This document shows, piece after piece, positions 27,937-34,934 of a DNA stretch of 64,000 nucleotides; the first letter of the stretch is position 1; every line of letters begins with the position of its first letter. The translations under genes and the position numbers were made by a program. Origin of the DNA: Verrucomicrobiia bacterium (GTDB taxonomy: Bacteria; Verrucomicrobiota; Verrucomicrobiia; Verrucomicrobiales; Akkermansiaceae); assembly GCA_030431475.1 (NCBI GenBank), contig JAUIJD010000002.1:1-64000 (forward strand). The letters run 5' to 3'. A model generated the notes under the pieces. It searched no databases. It was not told the DNA's origin and saw nothing but the letters and a program-made list of their open reading frames with translations.

Positions 27937-28572
27937 ATGGGGTTGACCGGGATCGAAGGCGTCTGGTCCTTTGTTCGGAGTATGAGTGAGGAAATCGAGA
28001 AGCACTGGAGCCGGCATCCGATGATCGTGCTGCTGCTGGGGGCGGGGATTTCCTCGCTGCTGGTGCCGGCGTATCAGGCCAACGGCTTGAAGCAACAAGA
28101 GGAGGAGGCCCGGCGGACCCGCTTCATCCGTGAGATCCACCAGTTCGACGGCGAGGTGAACACCCACCTGAATTCACTGACGACCGCGATGGAGCTGACG
28201 CTGAAGCTGGACGGGCAGGGGGAGGGTGTCGATCCGGCCAACTTCCGGAGCCGCGCGATGGATGCGTATGCGGACTTCGACCGGGTGGCGTGGTGGAAGC
28301 TCGATGCCCTGTGTTCGGAGTATGCCAGCTCGGCCGCGGCGACACCGCATCGGCAGGAGGCGATGTGGGGGGAGGTGGCGGCCTATGAAGCGGTGCTGGC
28401 CGAGCGGGCCGAGCTTTTCGCTCCGGCGTGGTCGATGATCTTCGGCGATGGTGATGGCGATGAGGGGGTGACCGTGGAGTGGTTCCGGAACGAGCTCCGC
28501 CCGCAGCAGGAGACGTTGATCCGGAAGGGGCAGGGGCATCTGATGGAGATGATCCGGATCGTGAACGAATGA
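27937..28572 (+). CDS. Small membrane-anchored protein of unknown function
   Basis: A 211-aa protein from ATG 27937; ATG 27982 (MSEEIEKHWSRHP) is an alternative that leaves the same topology. One transmembrane segment (MIVLLLGAGISSLLVPAY) is followed by a charged, probably helical region (NGLKQQEEEARRTRFIREIHQF) and an alpha-helical C-terminal half ending RKGQGHLMEMIRIVNE. I do not recognise a family and see no catalytic motif. It starts 10 nt after the GH35 stop and converges on uxuA, so it is probably the last gene of the plus-strand run. Confidence 0.7.
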   Translation: MGLTGIEGVWSFVRSMSEEIEKHWSRHPMIVLLLGAGISSLLVPAYQANGLKQQEEEARRTRFIREIHQFDGEVNTHLNSLTTAMELTLKLDGQGEGVDPANFRSRAMDAYADFDRVAWWKLDALCSEYASSAAATPHRQEAMWGEVAAYEAVLAERAELFAPAWSMIFGDGDGDEGVTVEWFRNELRPQQETLIRKGQGHLMEMIRIVNE

Positions 28573-28600
28573 GATCGGCACCGACGGCTCCGCGGTCGGG

Positions 28601-29761
28601 TCACGGCATCGCGCGGAGCATCCCGCGGATCTCGGCGAGGCCCTTGAGGCGGCCGATCGCGGAGTAGCCGGGGGTGATGCCCTCGGGTTTGTCGAGGTCG
28701 TCCATGATGACCAGGCCGTGGTCCGGGCGCCAGGGGACGGAGTCTGGAGAAGTACGGGATTTCTGGTAGCTGAGGAGCACGGCCAGCAGGTCGGTGGTGC
28801 CGTCGAGGTGGCCGGCCTCGTGGAAGGAGCCGTCGGCTTCCAGAGTCGTGCTTCGCAGGTGCAGGGCGTGGAGGCGGTCGGCGAATCGTGCGACCATGGC
28901 GGGCAGATCGTTGTCGGGACGGGCGCCGAGGGATCCGGTGCAGAAGCAGAGTCCGTGCGACGGGCTGTCCGCGAGGTCGAGGATGGAGGCGAGTTGGGCC
29001 TCGGTGGAGACGATGCGGGGCAGGCCGAGGACGGGGAAGGGCGGGTCGTCCGGGTGGATGGCGAGCTTCACCCCGACCTCTTCGGCGACCGGCAGAATGT
29101 AATCGAGGAAGCGCTCGAGATGGGCGAGGAGCTGGCTTTCGCCGATGCCCTCGTAGCGGGCCAGCATGGTGCGGATGTCGTCGAGGGTGAGACCCCATTT
29201 TACGCCGGGAAAGACGTCGATGATGGAGGCGATGAAGCGCTGGCGGGCGGGTTCATCGAGGGTGCCCCACCAGGCGGCGGCCTGCTCCCGGATCTCGGGC
29301 GGATGGTCGTATTCCGCCCCCGGGCGCTGCAGAGCGTGGAGATCGAAGGCGGCAAAATGGACCGGATCGAAGCGCATCGAGCGCGAGCCGTCCGGCAGCA
29401 TGAAGGCCATGTCGGTGCGGACCCAGTCGAGGACCGGCATGAAGTTGTAGACGACGGTGCGGATGCCCTCGGCGGCGACCGCACGCAGGCTGGAGGCGTA
29501 GTTCTCCAGAAGGCCTGCGAGATCGCCACGACCGGTCTTGAGATCCTCGTGGACGGGGATGGACTCGACGGCGGTCCACCGGAGCCCGGCCGCCTCGACG
29601 AGCTCCCGGCGTTCCCGGACGGCGGTCCGCGGCCAGGCTTCGCCGTAGGGAATGTCGTGGAGCGAAGTGAAGACCGCCGACGCTCCGGCCTGTCGGAGAT
29701 GGGCGAGCGGGACGGGGTCGGCGGGGCCGAACCAGCGCATGGAAGCGTCGAGCGGGAGCAC
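28601..29761 (-). CDS. uxuA: Mannonate dehydratase
   Basis: A 386-aa cytoplasmic enzyme, the only intracellular sugar-catabolic gene visible in the cluster. It converts D-mannonate to 2-keto-3-deoxygluconate in the glucuronate branch of hexuronate degradation (EC 4.2.1.8). UxuA-like stretches run throughout: MRWFGPADPVPLAHLRQAGA, VESIPVHEDLKTGRGD, VVYNFMPVLDWVRTD, KLAIHPDDPPFPVLGLPRIV, GLCFCTGSLGARPDNDLP and FHEAGHLDGTTDL. Length is typical for the family. It is transcribed away from the GH43 gene, sharing a 183-bp divergent promoter region (29762-29944). In context it fits use of glucuronic acid that the GH115 enzyme could release. Confidence 0.93.
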   Translation of the reverse strand: MLPLDASMRWFGPADPVPLAHLRQAGASAVFTSLHDIPYGEAWPRTAVRERRELVEAAGLRWTAVESIPVHEDLKTGRGDLAGLLENYASSLRAVAAEGIRTVVYNFMPVLDWVRTDMAFMLPDGSRSMRFDPVHFAAFDLHALQRPGAEYDHPPEIREQAAAWWGTLDEPARQRFIASIIDVFPGVKWGLTLDDIRTMLARYEGIGESQLLAHLERFLDYILPVAEEVGVKLAIHPDDPPFPVLGLPRIVSTEAQLASILDLADSPSHGLCFCTGSLGARPDNDLPAMVARFADRLHALHLRSTTLEADGSFHEAGHLDGTTDLLAVLLSYQKSRTSPDSVPWRPDHGLVIMDDLDKPEGITPGYSAIGRLKGLAEIRGMLRAMP

Positions 29762-29944
29762 GGCGTCATTGAACCGGGACGGAGAGGGGTTGTCGATGGC
29801 ATCGCGGGGCCTCTACCCAGAACGGGGGGGCATTTTCCTGCGGCACACGGTCGCGAGTTCGGGTAGGGTGCCGGACTTTCCCAAGATGCAGCGACCGGGA
29901 CGGTGCCCATCGCTGACACCCGACCCATCCCTGCTCTCCAACCC

Positions 29945-32071
29945 ATGAAGAAGCTCCTGATTGCCCTGCTCCTTGTCGCCCTCAGCTCGTCCGTCCCGGC
30001 ATCGGACGAGGGGGGGTATCTGTTTGTCACTTTCCGTGGCGAGGGAACCCCGATGACCGAACAGGTGTACTTCATGATCAGCGAGGACGGGCTCGACTGG
30101 ACGGCGCTGAACGGGGGTGAACCGGTGCTGGTGAGCGATGTCGGGGAGAAGGGCGTGCGGGATCCCTACATCCTGCCCTCGCCCGACCGCTCGAAATTCT
30201 ACCTGATCGCCACGGACCTCTCGATCCATCTGAATGGCGACTGGGGCCGGGCCCAGACCGCGGCGAGCAAGTCGATCGTGGTGTGGGAGACGGAGGACCT
30301 CGTGAACTGGTCCGAGCCAAGGCTGGTGAAGGTCGCGCCCGACAACGCCGGCTGCACCTGGGCGCCGGAGGTGATCTACGACGAGGAGCGGGGCGAGTAC
30401 ATGGTCTTCTGGGCCTCGAAGACGGCGGACGATAACTTCTCGAAACACCGGATCTGGGCGGCGCGGACGAAGGACTTCAAGGAGTTCGGTGAGCCTTTCG
30501 TCTACATCGAGAAGCCGACCACCGTGATCGATACCACCATCGTCCGCGAGGACGGCATCTACTACCGCTTCACCAAGGACGAGAAGCACAAGGCGATCAC
30601 GCTCGAGCACAGCCGAGACCTGATGGACGGCTGGAAGGAGGTGGAGGACTTCTCACTCGGCAAGCTGACCGGCTACGAAGGGCCGACCTGCTTCCGGCTC
30701 AAGCCGAAGACGGACGGCGGCGAGGGCGACTGGTGCCTGCTGCTCGACTGGTACGCCACCGGGCGGGGCTATCAGCCGTACGTGACCGACGACCTGATGA
30801 GTGGAAACTTCATCGAGCGCGAGAAGATGCATTTCCCCTTCCACCCGGTGAGGCACGGGACGGTGATGCCGGTGACCCGCGAGGAGATGGCCCGGCTCGG
30901 CCGGAAATGGGGCAAGCTCGAGGTCGGATCGACCTCGCCGTCGGTGAAGTCGAACAATCTCGTGCTGGACACCGGGGCGCGGACGATCGAGGTGCCGGTA
31001 CTTCCGGGGACGGACCTTTCGGATTTCGATCCCGGCCTGAAGGCGAGCTTCGGTACCGAGGTGGCGCCCGCGGGACCGCAGGACTTCTCGAAGGGACCGG
31101 TCGGCTACACGGTGGGCGGCGAGGACTATCAGGTCTCCGTCGTCGAGAACCACAACCCGGTGCTGACCGGCTACTTCGCGGATCCCGACGTGATCTGGTC
31201 GGAGAAGGAGCAGAAGTACTACATTTATCCGACCAGTGACGGCTTCGACGGCTGGTCGGGGACGTACTTCAAGGCCTTTTCCTCCCCGGATCTGGTCCAC
31301 TGGAAGGACGAGGGGGTGATCCTCGATCTGAAGAAGGACGTCGACTGGGCCGACCGGAACGCCTGGGCGCCCTGCATCATCGAGAAAAAGATGAACGGTG
31401 GGTTCCGCTACTACTACTATTACACGGCGGCGCAGAAGATCGGGGTGGCCGCGGCGGATCACCCGACCGGTCCGTTCCGGGATCTCGGCAAGCCGCTGAT
31501 CGACTTCCGGCCCGAAGGGGTGAACGGCGGTCAGGAGATCGATCCGGATGTCTTCCAGGACCCGGTGTCCGGCAAGTGCTACCTCTACTGGGGGAACGGT
31601 TACATGGCGGTGGCCGAACTGGAGGACAACATGGCCGCGATCAAGAAGTCGACCATCCGGGTGATGACGCCCGACCCGACCTTCCGCGAGGGAGTGCACG
31701 TGTTCCATCGCAAGGGCATCTATTATTTCCTCTGGTCGGAGGACGACACCCGCAGTCCGAACTACCGGGTGCGCTACGCCATGGCCGAGTCGCCGACCGG
31801 GCCGTTGGAGATCCCCAAGGACAACCTGGTGATCGCTCGCGAGGACGGCGAGGGGATCTACGGCACGGGCCACAATTCGACCGTCGGAGTGCCCGGGACC
31901 GACGAGCGCTATCTCGTGTATCACCGGTTCACGTATCCGCAGGGGATCGCGATGGGTGATCGCGCCGGTTTCCACCGGGAGGTGTGCATCGATCGGATGG
32001 AGTTTGAAGCCGATGGAGGGATCCGGCGTGTGACGCCGACGCATCAGGGTATCGAGCCGGTGTCGCGGTAG
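29945..32071 (+). CDS. Tandem GH43 beta-propeller enzyme (arabinan/galactan side-chain hydrolase type)
   Basis: A 708-aa protein from ATG 29945 with signal peptide MKKLLIALLLVALSSSVPAS. It contains two five-bladed GH43-type propellers. The first (about 24-330) shows VRDPYIL, TVIDTTIV and GYEGPTCF as the base, pKa-modulating Asp and acid Glu positions. The second (about 400-700) shows GYFADPDVIW, EIDPDVFQD and REGVHVFHRKG. Both domains therefore keep the three acidic residues expected of active GH43 enzymes, which is notable because one member of a tandem is often degenerate. GH43 members act on arabinose, xylose or galactose linkages; the exact activity is not readable. The N-terminal domain is homologous to the single-domain protein at 52390-53367. 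Confidence 0.88.
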   Translation: MKKLLIALLLVALSSSVPASDEGGYLFVTFRGEGTPMTEQVYFMISEDGLDWTALNGGEPVLVSDVGEKGVRDPYILPSPDRSKFYLIATDLSIHLNGDWGRAQTAASKSIVVWETEDLVNWSEPRLVKVAPDNAGCTWAPEVIYDEERGEYMVFWASKTADDNFSKHRIWAARTKDFKEFGEPFVYIEKPTTVIDTTIVREDGIYYRFTKDEKHKAITLEHSRDLMDGWKEVEDFSLGKLTGYEGPTCFRLKPKTDGGEGDWCLLLDWYATGRGYQPYVTDDLMSGNFIEREKMHFPFHPVRHGTVMPVTREEMARLGRKWGKLEVGSTSPSVKSNNLVLDTGARTIEVPVLPGTDLSDFDPGLKASFGTEVAPAGPQDFSKGPVGYTVGGEDYQVSVVENHNPVLTGYFADPDVIWSEKEQKYYIYPTSDGFDGWSGTYFKAFSSPDLVHWKDEGVILDLKKDVDWADRNAWAPCIIEKKMNGGFRYYYYYTAAQKIGVAAADHPTGPFRDLGKPLIDFRPEGVNGGQEIDPDVFQDPVSGKCYLYWGNGYMAVAELEDNMAAIKKSTIRVMTPDPTFREGVHVFHRKGIYYFLWSEDDTRSPNYRVRYAMAESPTGPLEIPKDNLVIAREDGEGIYGTGHNSTVGVPGTDERYLVYHRFTYPQGIAMGDRAGFHREVCIDRMEFEADGGIRRVTPTHQGIEPVSR

Positions 32072-32132
32072 AGGCGCGTGGGGCGGGTCTTTCTCGCGAC
32101 CTTTCAGGCCGCGGGGTGCTTCGGAACCGCGA

Positions 32133-32343
32133 CGCCCCGGGGCCGTTGGCCCCGGGCTTTGTTCTGTCGACCCTTCGGGCCGATCGGCCCGGTAGCCGGA
32201 TTCTACCGGGTGAGGATTGGGAGTGGCGGCCTCCAGGCGCCCTGAGCCGGAGTGGCGCTTGTCGAAGCGCCATGCGCCGGGTGGGCGATCTCCGGTCGCC
32301 CAGCGGCTGGCTTCGGGCTGTGGCCTGTCGGCCCTTCGGGCCG
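32133..32343. repeat. Cluster of short hairpins in the convergent gap between GH43 and GH115
   Basis: The 280-bp gap 32072-32351 has no gene but is full of inverted repeats: a 9-bp stem (32136-32144 / 32148-32156), the palindrome GGGCCGATCGGCCC (32177-32190), CCCGGTAG / CTACCGGG (32188-32210), TGGCGCTT / AAGCGCCA near 32251-32270, GGGCGA / TCGCCC near 32282-32300, and CGGCCC / GGGCCG (32329-32343). An 18-nt unit, TGTCG[AG]CCCTTCGGGCCG, occurs twice in direct orientation (32165-32182 and 32326-32343, 17/18 identical). The first hairpin may also terminate the GH43 transcript. Confidence 0.6.
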
Positions 32344-32351
32344 TGGCTGGA

Positions 32352-34868
32352 TCAGTCGGGAAGACGGGTTTCGGGCGGGCCGTCGTAGGAAGGGGTGAGG
32401 CCTCCGAGGTCGATCACGATCTTGTCGACGACGATGCCGGGAGCGCTGGCGATGAGTTCGAGGGTGTGCCAGCCGGGCTTGAGTTCGGAGGGGAGTTTCT
32501 TCGCGAGGTAGGTCGCGTTGGAGAGCACCTCGCGGTTCCAGGCGTCGGACTTCGGTTTCGGGTCGGGCGCCCGGAGTTCGATCGGGTCGCCGTCGTCGAG
32601 CGTGATGGCGACACGGCGCTCCTTGCCCTCGACCGGGTGGGTGGGAAGCAGACGCAGGCGGAGGGTGGCGGGGCCGCCGGTTGAGACGTGGAAGCGGTAG
32701 GAGACGCTCGGTTCTCTCTCGAGCGTGGCCGGCAGGGGGGTGATGGCGTTTCCCGTGCGTCCGAGACCGGGGACGATCTGCCAGCCTCCGTCGTCGGCAT
32801 CCCGTCTGCCGGTGAAATGGCCGGCGTGGATGGAGACCACACCACCGTGTTCGAAGAAGCCGGGGCCTTCGAGTCCGGCGGGGGGCGTGGGTGGGGTTGA
32901 GGTTTCCTCGACCGGAGGAGAGTCCGCGATCTTCAACTCCTTCAGTTGCTGTGCGAAAGGTGTGGGCTGGAAGCGGATCCAGTCGCGACGGGAGACGCCG
33001 TGGGCGGTGATGATGTGGCGCCATTTTCCGTCGGACACGCCTTCGTTGTAGCGGCGGGTGAGGTCGTGGATCTCGCGGTCGGCGGCCTTGGCGTCTTCGA
33101 GCGCCTCGGGGTGACCGCGACGGGTGAGTTCGAGGCCGAAGTATCGCCGGTTGGCGGCGTCGGCGCAGGCGATCGGATAGGTGATCAACTGGAAGGCGGC
33201 ATCCTGCGCAGCCTCGGGGAGGCGGGCCACGGTCTGCGTGGCGTCGTGCCGCAGGGCCTGACAGGCGTCGAGGCGGTCGTTGATTTCGCGGGTGGTCATC
33301 GCGCTCGGCTGATAGGGCGTGAGCGAGAGGTGCCACTGGAGGTGCTCCGGCTTGCGGGCGGTGGCGAGGTGCTGGTGGCGCCGCCAGAGATCGGCGACGG
33401 CCTGTGCATGTTCGACCCCGAAGCACTCGGCGGTGAAGCGTTTCAGGAACCCGACGGCGGATTCCGGGCCGTGGTCGTCGGCGTGCCAGGCGAGGTCGAG
33501 GAACCACGCGGTGGAGAGTTCGTGGCCCTTGAGGTCGCCGACGTTGCCGATCCAGACGTCGCATGCACCGAGCTCCCAGGCGCGCTTCATCTCCGACCAG
33601 ACGAGGGCGGTCGATTGCGAGTCGAACCACAGCCACGACAGCGGGCTGCCAAGGTAGGAGAGGTGGTAGTAGACGCCGCTGCCTCCGGGGCGGGCGCGTT
33701 CGGCTTCGGTGGCGAAATGGCGGATGTAGCCGAAGTTGTCGTCGGGCCAGACCAGGGTGACGTCGTCCGGCACGTCGAGCCCGGCCTGGTAGTCGTCGAG
33801 GACTTCCTTGTAGGGGCAGAAGATCTGGCCGATCTCGGCGAGGTCACGGTCGAGGTGTTTGGAAAGGAGGCCGCGCTGGTCGTCGAAGATGCGCTCGAGG
33901 GTGGCGATGCGTTCCTTTTGTCCCCTGGGGCCGACGATCGCGCTGTCGTGGATGCCGCGCATGCCGAGGGTGAAGAGGCTTTCGCCGGCGGCTCGTTGCC
34001 TCACCCGTTCCTCCCAGTAGCCGAGCACCTCGTCGCGGTGGGTGAGGTAGTTGTAGTGGCTTTTGTCGGTGGCCCACTCGCCGACGTTGTTGCGCAGCAT
34101 CGGTTCGGCGTGGGAGGAACCGACGACGATGGCGTGGTTGTCTGCGGTCTCGTTGTTGCCCGGGACCTGGAAGAAGGGCGTGGTGCAGGGGTGCATCGCG
34201 GGCCAGATCGCGTTGGCTCGGAGGCGGAGGAGGAGTTCGAAGATCCGGGCGTAGGTCTCGGGGCCGAGCTTGCCGGTCCCGGGGTCGTGGGTCTTCGTCG
34301 CCCACGGGTGGAGGCCCCAGCCTTCGTCGTTGAGGAAGATGCCGCGGTATTTCACGGCGGGGGATTCGGTGGGCCCTTCGCCGGGAGCGAGGTGGAGGGA
34401 CTCGCGCTTCTGGACCGGCACGTCGGCCCACCAGTGCCAGGGCGAGACGCCGATTCGACGGGAAAGATCGTAGATGCCGTAGGCGAGGCCGCGGGGGTCG
34501 GAGCCGGCGATGGTGAGGGTGTCGGCGGTGGCGGTGAGCCGGTAGGTTTCCCAGTGGTCGGTGGCGGTGAGGCGGAGGGAGACGAGAGGGGATGCCGGCT
34601 GAAGTCGGCGCACCGTGAGCTGTGGCCGGACGCCGGTGACGCGCTCGATGTCGTCGGCGAGGTCCTCGGCGGCGAGGCGGACGACCTCGGGGGCGTCGGC
34701 CGGGAGGTGGATGGCGGCGGCCTTGCCGTCGGCGACGAGCGGGAAGCTGTCCGGTGAAGCCGGGGTGAGTTCGAGGGCGGCGTGGGCGGTGGCGAGGAGA
34801 AGCGGCAGGATGCCGCTGGAACGGACTGCGGCTGGAAGCCGCAGCCACCTTGAAGTGAGGAGGCGCAT
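32352..34868 (-). CDS. Alpha-glucuronidase-type enzyme, GH115
   Basis: An 838-aa secreted protein; the start ATG 34868 is the only one giving a signal peptide (GILPLLLATAHA). GH115 layout: an N-terminal domain (HLPADAPEVVRLAAEDLADD, DPRGLAYGIYDLSRRIGVSP), then the barrel with RGIFLNDEGWGLHPWA, NAIWPAMHPCTTPFF, HAIVVGSSHAEPMLRN, TLGMRGIHDSAI and WPDDNFGYIRHF, then helical and C-terminal beta domains. Family enzymes release (4-O-methyl-)glucuronic acid from xylan or arabinogalactan/rhamnogalacturonan side chains. It is the last gene of the minus-strand cluster. Oddly, codons for about residues 5-22 are a copy of the REP-like repeat found in the neighbouring intergenic gaps. Confidence 0.9.
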   Translation of the reverse strand: MRLLTSRWLRLPAAVRSSGILPLLLATAHAALELTPASPDSFPLVADGKAAAIHLPADAPEVVRLAAEDLADDIERVTGVRPQLTVRRLQPASPLVSLRLTATDHWETYRLTATADTLTIAGSDPRGLAYGIYDLSRRIGVSPWHWWADVPVQKRESLHLAPGEGPTESPAVKYRGIFLNDEGWGLHPWATKTHDPGTGKLGPETYARIFELLLRLRANAIWPAMHPCTTPFFQVPGNNETADNHAIVVGSSHAEPMLRNNVGEWATDKSHYNYLTHRDEVLGYWEERVRQRAAGESLFTLGMRGIHDSAIVGPRGQKERIATLERIFDDQRGLLSKHLDRDLAEIGQIFCPYKEVLDDYQAGLDVPDDVTLVWPDDNFGYIRHFATEAERARPGGSGVYYHLSYLGSPLSWLWFDSQSTALVWSEMKRAWELGACDVWIGNVGDLKGHELSTAWFLDLAWHADDHGPESAVGFLKRFTAECFGVEHAQAVADLWRRHQHLATARKPEHLQWHLSLTPYQPSAMTTREINDRLDACQALRHDATQTVARLPEAAQDAAFQLITYPIACADAANRRYFGLELTRRGHPEALEDAKAADREIHDLTRRYNEGVSDGKWRHIITAHGVSRRDWIRFQPTPFAQQLKELKIADSPPVEETSTPPTPPAGLEGPGFFEHGGVVSIHAGHFTGRRDADDGGWQIVPGLGRTGNAITPLPATLEREPSVSYRFHVSTGGPATLRLRLLPTHPVEGKERRVAITLDDGDPIELRAPDPKPKSDAWNREVLSNATYLAKKLPSELKPGWHTLELIASAPGIVVDKIVIDLGGLTPSYDGPPETRLPD
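34801..34844. repeat. REP-like paired-hairpin element, copy 1 (inside GH115 signal-peptide codons)
   Basis: Hairpin 1 is AGCGGCA-GGA-TGCCGCT (34801-34817), then an 8-nt spacer, then hairpin 2 CTGCGGCT-GGA-AGCCGCAG (34826-34844), then CCACCTT. Both stems are perfect. It has the same 17+8+19 architecture as the copy at 37726-37769 but lies inside the reading frame. Confidence 0.85.
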
Positions 34869-34885
34869 GATGTTCTCAGGTGGGA

Positions 34886-34930
34886 GGCGGCAGGATGCCG
34901 CCGGGACCGCCTGCGGCAGGATGCCGAAGC
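34886..34930. repeat. REP-like paired-hairpin element, copy 2 (gap between GH115 and PL1 genes)
   Basis: Hairpin 1 GGCGGCA-GGA-TGCCGCC (34886-34902), an 8-nt spacer, then a variant hairpin 2 (CTGCGGCA-GGA-TGCCGAAG from 34911) and CCACCTTA. It ends 5 nt from the stop codon of the PL1 gene (34935-34937). In the second hairpin the stem has partly converted toward the sequence of the first. Confidence 0.8.
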
Positions 34931-34934
34931 CACC

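Noticed and set aside
28573-28600. Hairpin between the convergent 211-aa gene and uxuA as a shared terminator
   Set aside because: CCGAC / GTCGG pairs, but the stem is short, contains mismatches and lacks a T-run on either strand.
29903-29944. Upstream extension of the tandem GH43 gene
   Set aside because: An in-frame ATG exists at 29903, but the signal peptide begins at ATG 29945. The extension has no secretion features and lies in the divergent promoter region.
32072-32351. CRISPR-like array in the hairpin-rich gap
   Set aside because: There are no regularly spaced identical repeats; the inverted repeats differ in sequence and length, and only one 18-nt unit occurs twice. No cas genes are present in the window.
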